DNA from: Tetragenococcus halophilus
GTDB lineage: Bacteria; Bacillota; Bacilli; Lactobacillales; Enterococcaceae
Assembly: GCF_021474685.1 (NCBI RefSeq)
Contig: NZ_JAKEIT010000002.1
Span: 1-64,000 of the forward strand
Length of the DNA: 64,000 nucleotides
Direction: 5' to 3'
A program made the position numbers and the translations under genes. Positions within the stretch are counted from its first letter, which is position 1. Every line of letters starts with the position of its first letter. Shown piece after piece: positions 8,101 through 16,222 of the stretch. Under the pieces are notes generated by a model. The model saw nothing but the letters and a program-made list of their open reading frames with translations, had not been told where the DNA came from and made no database searches.

Positions 8101-8223
8101 TTGACATTTTATATCGGGTATAGTATAAATATAAAAGCGATTTCGTTTTAACGAGAAATTTAGTAGATTACGTTATTTAATTTTATATAACAAAAAAGAG
8201 GAGGTATTAATAAAGCGCTTTAA
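8101..8223 (+). promoter_or_regulatory. Promoter and cre-like sites ahead of the PTS EIICB gene
   Basis: TTGACA (8101-8106), a 17-base spacer and TATAAA (8124-8129) form a strong sigma-A promoter. A cre-like TAAAAGCGATTTCG (8132-8145) overlaps the start region and ATAAAGCGCTTTAA (8210-8223) lies further down. AAACGTTT just before the -35 resembles the core of LacI-family operators. About 160 bases of untranslated leader follow, in which I see no gene. Confidence 0.6.
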
Positions 8224-8388
8224 AAAAGAGATTTAAGTGAATTTAGTAGCATGTTATAGGTTTATAGATAATAATTATTATAGTAATTTATTATTTTAGC
8301 AGTGTTTATATGAGTTATTTGTTCAAATATATCGATCGCAATAAATTTTTGTTATTTATTGTACGAAAAAGGGAGTTAAATAAAAATG

Positions 8389-9996
8389 ATGCAAAAGATT
8401 CAGCGTTTCGGAGGAGCAATGATCGCTCCAGTTTTATGATTTGCTTTTAATAGTATTGTATTAGCATTTGCTATTGTATTTCAGGATCCTGAAATTATGG
8501 GTGGATTAGCGGCTGAAGGGACTTTTTGGACGGATCTTTGGTCCGTTATTGAAGCTGGAGGTTGGGTTGTCTTTGACCACATGGAACTACTATTTGTTAT
8601 AGGCTTACCTATAGGTTTAGCAAAAAAAGCCAACGCACGCGCGTCTTTAGAAGCTTTTATCATTTATATGACTTGGAATGCATTTATTAATGCTATATTA
8701 CAAGTTTGGAACTTTGGTGTAGACCTTAATGATACTGAAGCTCTTGGTGTAAAAGCAATCGGAGGTATCGAAACATTAGATACCAATATTATTGGTGCCC
8801 TTTTAATTTCTGGTATGGTTATCTGGTTACATAATAAATTTTATGATACACCACTACCTGAATGGATTGGAATTTTCTCAGGATCTGCTTTTGTGGTTAT
8901 CATAGGTTTCTTTGTGACACTGCCTTTAGCTTTTTTAACTGCTTGGTTATGGCCGATGTTACAAGGTTACATGTTCCAATTACAAGACTTGCTAGCAGGC
9001 AGTGGCACAGCTGGTGTTGGGTCTTTTGTTTTTCTAGAAAGAATACTTATTCCAACAGGACTTCATCACTTTATTGCCCAACCATTTAAATATGGACCAG
9101 CAGTTGTTGATGGTGGACTCACCAATTTTTGGTTTGAAAATTTAGCTGATATTTCAGATTATAGTGGTACTTTAAGAGATCTTGTACCTCAAGCTGGTTT
9201 TGGTTTAAATAGTATGCCGAAAGTGTTTGCTCCGATTGGAATTGGCGCAGCATTTATTGCAACATCTAAACCTGAACAAACAAAACAAACGATCGCTCTA
9301 GTTGTACCAACAGCTGTAACTGCTGTTTTAACTGGAATTACAGAACCATTTGAATTTACCTTCTTATTCTTGGCACCGCAATTGTATGTTGTTTATTGTT
9401 TACTAGCCGCGGCAATGGCGATGACAGTATATGCTTTTGGTGTTTCATTAGTCTTAGGTGGTGGACTCATATCGTTTTTCCCAAGGTTCATTATACCTTT
9501 ATCAACCAATCATATGGATGCCATTATTATATTCTTTATTGTTGGTTTAGCTTTTTCAGCATTGTACTTCCTTATTTTCCGCTGGTCAATATTGAAATTT
9601 GACATCAAAACACCTGGTCGAGATGTCACTGGGGAAGTGAAGTTGCATACCAAAAAAGACTGTAAAGCGAAAAAGGCTGCAGAAGCTACTAACGATCAAG
9701 AACCAATAGCTAGCGGGACTTCGCCAGTAAGACAAAGTAATAACCCTAACGCTAAAAAAGCGACGCACTTTTTAGAAGGACTAGGCGGTTCAGAAAATGT
9801 CACAGATATTAATAATTGTGCAACTCGTCTTCGTGTATCAGTTGCTGACGAAAGTAAGATTTTGGATGACGCATTCTTTAAAAGTGGGGGTGCCCATGGC
9901 GTTGTTCGTAATGGCACGGCTATTCAGGTAATTGTAGGGTTAGATGTGCCGAAAGTAAGAGAATTTTTTGACGAGATAGTTGAAGATGAAAGTTAA
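8389..9996 (+). pseudogene. PTS EIICB, glucose/alpha-glucoside superfamily, with in-frame TGA at codon 17
   Basis: Reading from ATG 8389 (ribosome binding site GGGAG, 8371-8375) gives MQKIQRFGGAMIAPVL, then TGA (8437-8439), then an open frame for 519 residues. This start matches the first helix of maltose/glucose-type EIIC proteins. The EIIC domain runs to about residue 410, with the glutamate-containing GITEPFEFTFLF motif around residue 307. The EIIB domain follows, with phospho-cysteine in NNCATRLRV. Only the second half could be restarted, at ATG 8497, losing the first membrane segment. So the gene is inactive unless TGA is read through or is a sequencing error. No EIIA or glycosidase gene is adjacent. 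Confidence 0.8.
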
Positions 9997-10069
9997 TGAA
10001 ATGATTTTTTATGATAGTATATACTTGAAAATAAAAAAAATAGAAAATTATCGTTGTTAGAGGTGCAAT

Positions 10070-10798
10070 ATGAAAATACTTTTGCTATCAGATATTCATA
10101 GCAATGCTGTTTCGTTACGTAAAGTTTTAGAAAACGAAAAAGATGTAGATAAAATTTTATGTGCTGGAGACCATGTGGATTATGGGCTTTATCCCAAGGA
10201 AGTATTGTCAATGGTTGCTGGGTACAATATTACCAGTGTTAGAGGGAACCATGATGATCATATGCTTAAAACTTGGGAAGAAATAAAACAAGGTGTAAAG
10301 CAAGATGAATTTAAATGGATTCATCATAACGCGGATATTTTAAATCAAGCAGATATTGACTTTTTAAGAAGTTTTCCTAAAACAATTTCTTTTGATTTAG
10401 GTAACATAGGTTACGTACTTCAACACCAATGGAAAGAAAATTCCTATGAAACCATTCAAAGCGAATATCATTTTGATCAATTTTGGGAAGAGCATTATAC
10501 AGGAAGACTTCAGGGAAATTTCGAAAAAAGAATTATTTTTGGTCATACTCATAGACAAGGCATACATTACGTTAATAATAATAAGCTTTGGCTTAACCCT
10601 GGGAGCTTGTCGTACAGAAGACCTGATGATCCTACAAAAGATGCTCATTATATGATACTGCAAGATGAAAATATTATATTTAAACAAACCCCTTACGAAA
10701 AAGCTAAATTGATGAATGAAGTAAACAAGTGGAAAGGAAAGATCAAGCAAAAAGATATGGACGTTGCTTTGTTTTTCTTTGGGGAAGATGAAAGATAA
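10070..10798 (+). CDS. Calcineurin-like metallophosphoesterase
   Basis: A 242-residue phosphoesterase of the YfcE/MJ0936 type. The five metal-binding blocks are all present: LLSDIHSN (residues 5-12), CAGDHVDYG (about 31-39), VRGNHDDH (about 55-62), the His of LQHQW (about 118), and FGHTHRQG (about 160) with NPGSLSYRR. Such enzymes hydrolyse phosphodiesters or phosphomonoesters with Mn; the substrate is not evident. It is a single gene between the PTS gene and the restriction island, with ribosome binding site AGAGGTG before ATG 10070. Confidence 0.85.
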   Translation: MKILLLSDIHSNAVSLRKVLENEKDVDKILCAGDHVDYGLYPKEVLSMVAGYNITSVRGNHDDHMLKTWEEIKQGVKQDEFKWIHHNADILNQADIDFLRSFPKTISFDLGNIGYVLQHQWKENSYETIQSEYHFDQFWEEHYTGRLQGNFEKRIIFGHTHRQGIHYVNNNKLWLNPGSLSYRRPDDPTKDAHYMILQDENIIFKQTPYEKAKLMNEVNKWKGKIKQKDMDVALFFFGEDER

Positions 10799-10844
10799 AT
10801 TATTTTGTAAAGCTACAATTTAATACCCAGTAAAAGTTTCAATT

Positions 10845-10889
10845 AAAAAGATTGTGTTGTATTTTCAATGATGCGGCGCAATCTTTTTA
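10845..10889 (+). terminator. Terminator between phosphoesterase and hsdM
   Basis: AAAAAGATTG pairs with CAATCTTTTT across a 20-base loop. Confidence 0.65.
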
Positions 10890-10900
10890 TTTGGTTTTCG

Positions 10901-10929
10901 TTGTGTTACAGCGTAAGTTTGGATATAAT
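10901..10929 (+). promoter_or_regulatory. hsdM promoter
   Basis: TTGTGT (10901-10906), a 17-base spacer and TATAAT (10924-10929). The spacer contains ACAGCGTAAGTT, a 12-base word also found inside the inverted repeats of the two hsdS genes. Confidence 0.6.
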
Positions 10930-10983
10930 TAGGATAAAAAATGATGAAGTTATTTTTTTGTGTAAAATTCTAGGAGGAGTTAT

Positions 10984-12576
10984 ATGTCAGAGAAAAAAGC
11001 CACTACAATTTATCAAGCATTATGGAATAGTGCTGATATCTTACGTTCGAAAATGGACGCAAGTGATTATAAAGATTATTTATTAGGGTTAATCTTTTAC
11101 AAATATCTTTCAGATACAATGTTATATCATGCTGCTGAACTATTAGAAGAAGAACCAACTGATCTAAAAGAAGCGCAAAAAATATATACTGAGGCTTATA
11201 ATGACTCAGAAACACAAGATGATTTAATGGATGCCTTAATGTTTGATTTTTATTATACGCTTGAACCACAACTAACATTTACAGCTTTAGTTGAAGCGAT
11301 ACATAAAGGAAATTTTCAATTAGAGGACTTAGCGCAAGGTTTTCGTAATATTGAACAAAGTAGCGAATTGTACGAGAACTTATTTGAAGATGTGGATTTG
11401 TATTCAAGAAAACTTGGATCAACCGCACAAAAACAAAATCAAACGATTGCTGAAATAATGAAAGAAATCGATACATTAGATATTGCTCACGAGGGGGACG
11501 CGTTGGGCGACGCTTATGAGTACTTGATCGGTCAATTTGCTTCAGCTTCTGGTAAAAAAGCCGGAGAATTTTATACGCCTCAAGCAGTTTCACGTTTGAT
11601 GACTCAGGTTGTATTACAAGGAAAAGAAGATCAAAAAGGCTTTAGTGTATACGATCCTACAATGGGATCTGGGTCATTATTATTGAATGTCAAAAAATTT
11701 ACAAATGAACCAGGAACCGTTAATTTCTTTGGGCAAGAACTTAATACTTCTACTTATAACTTAGCGCGTATGAACATGATTCTGCATAACGTATCTGCTG
11801 CAAATCATCATTTACATAACGGCGACACGTTAGATGCAGACTGGCCGACAGAAGAACCAACGAACTTTGATGCTGTGCTTATGAATCCGCCATATAGCGC
11901 GAAGTGGTCGGCAGATAAAGGATTTTTAGACGATCCACGTTTTTCTATGTATGGTGTTTTAGCGCCAAAGTCTAAAGCCGATTTTTCTTTTCTTTTACAT
12001 GGCTATTACCATTTGAAAGATTCTGGTGTGATGGCAATCGTATTACCGCATGGTGTTCTATTTCGTGGTGGAGCGGAAGGAAAAATTCGCAAAGCCTTAC
12101 TTGAAAATGGCTCGATTGACACTGTGATTGGGTTACCAGCTAATATATTTTTTAATACAAGTATTCCAACAACCGTTATTGTATTAAAAAAAGACCGTGA
12201 TAATAAAAACGTATTGTTTATTGATGCATCTAATGAATTTACTAAAGGAAAAAACCAGAATGTATTAGAAGATGAACATATTGATAAAATTATTGACACT
12301 TACAAAAAGCGGGAAGATGTAGATAAATTTGCTCACGTGGCAGATTACGATGAAATTGAAGAAAATGATTTCAACTTGAATATACCACGTTACGTTGATA
12401 CTTTTGAGGAAGAGGAGCCAGTGGACATGTCAGCTCTTAGTCAAGAAATCATTGATCTTGATAAAGAAATCGAAAAAACGGAAGCTGATATTTCTTCTAT
12501 GATTGATGAGCTTGCTGTAACTGAAGACTCAAAAGAGTTTATTGAAGCAGCTAAGGCGGTGTTTAATCATGAGTAA
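10984..12576 (+). CDS. hsdM: Type I restriction-modification system methyltransferase subunit HsdM
   Basis: A 530-residue N6-adenine methyltransferase subunit, from ATG 10984 behind AGGAGG. An N-terminal HsdM helical domain (about 10-150) precedes the Rossmann methyltransferase domain, with SAM motif VYDPTMGSGSLLL (about 225-237) and catalytic motif VLMNPPYSAKW (about 299-309). Two HsdM and one HsdS form the methylase, and two HsdR make it a nuclease. The gene overlaps hsdS by 8 bases, so the two are coupled. Length is standard and no lesion is seen. Confidence 0.95.
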   Translation: MSEKKATTIYQALWNSADILRSKMDASDYKDYLLGLIFYKYLSDTMLYHAAELLEEEPTDLKEAQKIYTEAYNDSETQDDLMDALMFDFYYTLEPQLTFTALVEAIHKGNFQLEDLAQGFRNIEQSSELYENLFEDVDLYSRKLGSTAQKQNQTIAEIMKEIDTLDIAHEGDALGDAYEYLIGQFASASGKKAGEFYTPQAVSRLMTQVVLQGKEDQKGFSVYDPTMGSGSLLLNVKKFTNEPGTVNFFGQELNTSTYNLARMNMILHNVSAANHHLHNGDTLDADWPTEEPTNFDAVLMNPPYSAKWSADKGFLDDPRFSMYGVLAPKSKADFSFLLHGYYHLKDSGVMAIVLPHGVLFRGGAEGKIRKALLENGSIDTVIGLPANIFFNTSIPTTVIVLKKDRDNKNVLFIDASNEFTKGKNQNVLEDEHIDKIIDTYKKREDVDKFAHVADYDEIEENDFNLNIPRYVDTFEEEEPVDMSALSQEIIDLDKEIEKTEADISSMIDELAVTEDSKEFIEAAKAVFNHE

Positions 12577-13813
12577 AGAAGAAAAAAGAGCGCCAGAAGT
12601 GCGTTTTGAAGGGTTTCATGACGATTGGAAACAGCGTAAGTTGGGAGATATTTCTGAAAAAGTTACAGAAAAAAATAAGGATAAAAAATTTACAGAGACA
12701 TTTACTAATTCAGCAGAATATGGGATCGTCCCACAAAATGATTTTTTTGATAAGGTAATTTCAAATTCGAAAAATATTAGTAACTATTATATAGTCCAAA
12801 ACGATGATTTCATTTATAATCCGAGGATTTCTAATTTTGCACCGGTTGGACCAATAAAACGAAATAAACTTAATAAAGTTGGTGTTATGTCGCCATTATA
12901 TTATGTTTTTAGAACAAAGAATATAGACTTGACTTTTCTAGAAAAATTTTTTGATACAAGTTACTGGCATAGATTTATGAAATTAAATGGTGATACTGGA
13001 GCAAGAGCGGACAGATTTGCTATTAAAGATTCAGTTTTTAAAGAAATGCCGGTTCCGTACCCTAGTAGCGATGAACAAACTAAAATTGGAAATTTATTAA
13101 AACAAATTGATCGTACTATCGCTCTTCATCAACGAAAATTGGAAAAGTTACAAAAACTTAAAAAAGCAGCATTGCAGTCTTTCTTTCCTAAAAAAGATGA
13201 ATTAATGCCTAAAGTAAGGTTTGCTAACTTTAGCGGTCTATGGAATCAGCGTAAGCTTGGAGAAATGGGTGATACATTTGCGGGTCTATCTGGGAAAACA
13301 AAAAAGGATTTTGGACATGGTAATACGAAATTTATTACATATGTAAATGTATTTAAAAACCCTATTTCTGACCCTAAGGGAACTGAAAGCATAGAAATTG
13401 ATAATAAACAAACCGAAGTTAGATATGGAGACATTTTTTTTACAACGTCCTCTGAAACACCAGAAGAAGTTGGCATGTCATCAATTTGGCTTGAAAATAC
13501 TGAGAATGTGTATCTTAATAGCTTTTGTTTTGGATATAGACTTAATATTAAAAATGATCCTTATTATCTTGCGTTTTTATTACGTTCATCAGTTATTAGA
13601 AAAAAACTTATGCTTTTAGCTCAAGGGATTTCTCGTTATAATATATCTAAAAAGAAAGTAATGGAGATAACAATTCCAATACCAACTCTTGAAGAGCAAA
13701 AGCATGTCGGGTTGTTTTTAAAAAAAATTGACAATACTATCACTCTTCATCAACAAAAATTAGAAAAACTACAAAATTGTAAAAAATCTTTTTTACAAAA
13801 AATGTTTATTTAA
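12569..13813 (+). CDS. hsdS: Type I specificity subunit HsdS, expressed copy
   Basis: A 414-residue specificity subunit from ATG 12569, overlapping hsdM. It has the usual two-fold layout: target-recognition domain 1 after WKQRKLG (about 20-180), a central conserved helix DRTIALHQRKLEKLQKLKKAALQ (about 182-204), recognition domain 2 after WNQRKLG (about 225-385), and a C-terminal conserved helix ending LQKMFI. Each domain should bind half of a bipartite target; the target cannot be read. The conserved blocks are DNA repeats shared with the inverted hsdS at 14,875-16,080, so the expressed sequence is likely switchable. Confidence 0.93.
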   Translation: MSKEEKRAPEVRFEGFHDDWKQRKLGDISEKVTEKNKDKKFTETFTNSAEYGIVPQNDFFDKVISNSKNISNYYIVQNDDFIYNPRISNFAPVGPIKRNKLNKVGVMSPLYYVFRTKNIDLTFLEKFFDTSYWHRFMKLNGDTGARADRFAIKDSVFKEMPVPYPSSDEQTKIGNLLKQIDRTIALHQRKLEKLQKLKKAALQSFFPKKDELMPKVRFANFSGLWNQRKLGEMGDTFAGLSGKTKKDFGHGNTKFITYVNVFKNPISDPKGTESIEIDNKQTEVRYGDIFFTTSSETPEEVGMSSIWLENTENVYLNSFCFGYRLNIKNDPYYLAFLLRSSVIRKKLMLLAQGISRYNISKKKVMEITIPIPTLEEQKHVGLFLKKIDNTITLHQQKLEKLQNCKKSFLQKMFI

Positions 13814-13893
13814 AATTATCCTTTCATATTTACCAAAACCTCGCAATAATAGTAATGATGAATAGTCATCAAATATTATTAGGAGGTTTTTTT

Positions 13894-14823
13894 ATGGTAA
13901 GAAATAAGCAGAAAGAACAATTATTTCATAAGTATTTTGAGGAATGGATCGATTTATATAAAGTAGGTGCAGTTAGAACAGTTACGTTAAGAAAATATCG
14001 TATGACTAACCAACGAATTATTGAACTAGCACCAAAATTACGAATGAAAAATTTGAATCGACAGAGTTATCAATTGCTTTTAAATGAATATGCTAAAACT
14101 CATGAGAAACAGACAACAATGGATTTCCATCATCAAATTAAGGGAGCAATTTTAGATGCAGTAGACGAAGGAATACTGGATAAAAATCCTACTAGAAAAA
14201 TAGTAATTAAGGGAAAAGAAGCTGCACAAAAAAACACAAAATTTTTGAATCAATTTGAATTGCAACTATTGCTAAAAAAATTAGATTTAAAAAATGAAGT
14301 AAACTGGGATTGGTTTATTTTGCTACTGGCTAAGACTGGTTTACGTTTTTCAGAAGCGCTCGCACTTACTCCTAACGATTTTGATTTTTCTACACAAAAA
14401 ATAAATATAAATAAGACTTGGAACTATAAGACTTCCAAAGGTGAATTTCAACCGACAAAAAACGAATCTTCGAATAGAAAAGTACAGTTAGATTGGCAAA
14501 TCGCTATGCAACTTTCTCAATTAATAAAAGATTCTAATGAAGGTGAACCAATCTTTGCTAGTAAGAGGGTCTTTAATTCAACAGTAAATAATCGTTTAAA
14601 AGTTTTATGTCATAAAGCAAATGTTCCGGTGATAACTGTACACGGATTGCGACATACACACGCTTCACTGTTACTTTTTGCTGGAGTATCTATCGCTAGT
14701 GTAGCTACTCGACTAGGTCATTCTAGTATGGCAACCACGCAAGAAACTTATTTGCATATTATTCAAGAATTGGAAAATCAGGATAATGATAAGATTATGC
14801 GACATTTAGCTATGTTGATATAA
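13894..14823 (+). CDS. Tyrosine recombinase, probable hsdS invertase
   Basis: A 309-residue phage-integrase-family recombinase from ATG 13894, with GGAGG at 13,881-13,885. It has an N-terminal core-binding domain (about 10-120) and a catalytic domain with Arg in KTGLRFSEAL (about 152), HGLRHTHASLL (about 254-264), LGHSSMATTQETY (about 279-291) and the nucleophile Tyr of that segment. It sits between oppositely oriented hsdS genes that share inverted repeats, the arrangement of known HsdS inversion systems such as the pneumococcal type I locus. So its job is inferred to be inversion of hsdS rather than phage integration. No other phage gene is next to it. Confidence 0.85.
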   Translation: MVRNKQKEQLFHKYFEEWIDLYKVGAVRTVTLRKYRMTNQRIIELAPKLRMKNLNRQSYQLLLNEYAKTHEKQTTMDFHHQIKGAILDAVDEGILDKNPTRKIVIKGKEAAQKNTKFLNQFELQLLLKKLDLKNEVNWDWFILLLAKTGLRFSEALALTPNDFDFSTQKININKTWNYKTSKGEFQPTKNESSNRKVQLDWQIAMQLSQLIKDSNEGEPIFASKRVFNSTVNNRLKVLCHKANVPVITVHGLRHTHASLLLFAGVSIASVATRLGHSSMATTQETYLHIIQELENQDNDKIMRHLAMLI

Positions 14824-14831
14824 AAGCAAAA

Positions 14832-14870
14832 GTTCCAATAGAGTACTTTCTTTGTGTACTCTATTGGAAC
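14832..14870. terminator. Bidirectional hairpin between recombinase and silent hsdS
   Basis: A perfect 15-bp stem (GTTCCAATAGAGTAC, 14,832-14,846, with 14,856-14,870) separates the two convergent genes. No T run follows on the plus strand. Confidence 0.65.
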
Positions 14871-14874
14871 CCTC

Positions 14875-16080
14875 CTATATGAACATTTTTTGTAAGAGTG
14901 CGCTTTTTAACATTTGTAACTTATCTAATTTAGTTTGATACAGTAAAATAATGGTTTCTAACTTTTTAAAGAAAGCACCTATTTTAGCTTGTTCTTTTTT
15001 ATTTATTGGAAAATAAAATTTGAAATCATTTATTTCTTTTGAAGAAATATTTGGTTGAGCACCAGCAACTAAAACTGTTTTCAATTGAACATTAAATAAA
15101 AAGGACTGAACAACAATTGAAATAAATGAATAGTCAACTATGCCTAAGTCTGTAAAATAACCAACACGTTGATTTTGATAAAATTTTTTATTTGTCCTAT
15201 CTTTTAATAAAGCAACTTTTCCAGTGGTTGCACCAGACATTGCTAGTATAATTGCTCCATCATATAAAACATAGCCTTCATCACTTTTTTGTTCTTGATA
15301 ATAAGCATACGTTCCTCCAACGAAACCATCTGAAAGAATATTTGAAATTCGTACGATTGGGATACCAGTTTTTTTAAATTGTGAACTTTGAAAAGCAGAT
15401 CCACCTCTCAGAGGAGTTACATCACCTAATTTACGCTGTTTCCATATATCATTAAAATTAGTAAATCTTGCTTTCGGTTCTATTTCATCTTTTTTGGGAA
15501 ACAAAAATTGTAACGCTGCTTTTTTTAATGACTGTAGTTTAGATAACTTCTCCTGATGAAGAGCGATAGTGTTGTCTAATTTATTAATAAATATACCAAT
15601 TTTACTTTGTTCTTCATAGCTTTTAGGAACTTTCAAATCGGTTGAAAAGAAATCAGAAGGCGAAATGTTTAATAAGCCATGGTTCCTCACTCCCTCTGCC
15701 GCATGTTTATATACTTCGTGGTACCAATGAGTAGAGTCGTAATACTTTGCAAGAAAGTCAGAATTTACATAAGTTGGATTAAAAACGACATAAAGAGTGG
15801 ATAATATACCTTTTTCATACTTTTCAAGACGTTTAACAGCACCCAAAGGATAACCATTTGAATATGATTTATTATATGCAAATTCTCCTTTCTTTAGCAG
15901 ATAATAATTACTAACGTTTCGACTTGCGACGATTTTGGTAAAATATTCGTTTTGATCTACAAGACCATCTTGGGCAGAAATTGTTAATGGTAAAGTTGAG
16001 TCTAAATTTTTATTTTTGCGTGTAACTCTTTCGACCAACTCTCCCAACTTACGCTGTTTCCACGTAGGAACCGCTTTCAA
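14875..16080 (-). CDS. hsdS: Silent (inverted) type I specificity gene
   Basis: A second hsdS frame, about 401 residues, in the opposite orientation. It has two recognition domains different from those of the expressed copy and the same conserved blocks: WKQRKLGE at the start, NTIALHQEKLSKLQSLKKAALQ centrally, WKQRKLGDV in the middle and LQKMFI at the end. It begins abruptly at the first WKQRKLG block with only a TTG and no convincing ribosome binding site, so it is probably a store of alternative recognition domains activated only by inversion. The frame is fully open, which argues for selection. Confidence 0.88.
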   Translation of the reverse strand: MKAVPTWKQRKLGELVERVTRKNKNLDSTLPLTISAQDGLVDQNEYFTKIVASRNVSNYYLLKKGEFAYNKSYSNGYPLGAVKRLEKYEKGILSTLYVVFNPTYVNSDFLAKYYDSTHWYHEVYKHAAEGVRNHGLLNISPSDFFSTDLKVPKSYEEQSKIGIFINKLDNTIALHQEKLSKLQSLKKAALQFLFPKKDEIEPKARFTNFNDIWKQRKLGDVTPLRGGSAFQSSQFKKTGIPIVRISNILSDGFVGGTYAYYQEQKSDEGYVLYDGAIILAMSGATTGKVALLKDRTNKKFYQNQRVGYFTDLGIVDYSFISIVVQSFLFNVQLKTVLVAGAQPNISSKEINDFKFYFPINKKEQAKIGAFFKKLETIILLYQTKLDKLQMLKSALLQKMFI

Positions 16081-16222
16081 ATAGATTTTCTACTTATTTT
16101 TTTAAAGCGACTATTGTTCTTGAATTTTGCTGTGATAAACTAATAATTGTAAAACAACAAATAAAATTTTACATAACCTTTGAAAATGAAAAAGCTTTAA
16201 GGAATTAGATGGGGTGAGGTAG

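Larger units (their letters stand above)
12626..16062. repeat. hsdS: Inverted repeats bounding the invertible hsdS locus
   Basis: A 23-base sequence containing TGGAAACAGCGTAAG (12,626-12,648) recurs exactly inverted at 16,040-16,062, at the 5' ends of both hsdS genes. ACTATCGCTCTTCATCA (17 bases, 13,115-13,131) recurs inverted at 15,554-15,570 in the central conserved helices; a one-mismatch third copy lies at 13,736-13,752. Related sites occur at the mid-gene WxQRKLG codons (13,241-13,260 and 15,425-15,444). Recombination at the outer pair would swap both recognition domains; at the inner pair, only one. This gives up to four HsdS forms. Confidence 0.8.

Noticed and set aside
8090-8107. Perfect cre site at the PTS promoter -35
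   Set aside because: The AAACGTTT core has the wrong spacing of outer TG/CA bases for CcpA; it is at most a LacI-family-like operator.
8497-9996. Intact 499-residue PTS protein starting at ATG 8497
   Set aside because: The sequence upstream of the TGA is clearly the true N-terminus with its own ribosome binding site; a restart at 8497 would lose the first membrane segment.
13894-14823. Prophage integrase marking another integrated element
   Set aside because: There is no tRNA or phage gene nearby, and its position between inverted hsdS copies fits an invertase better.
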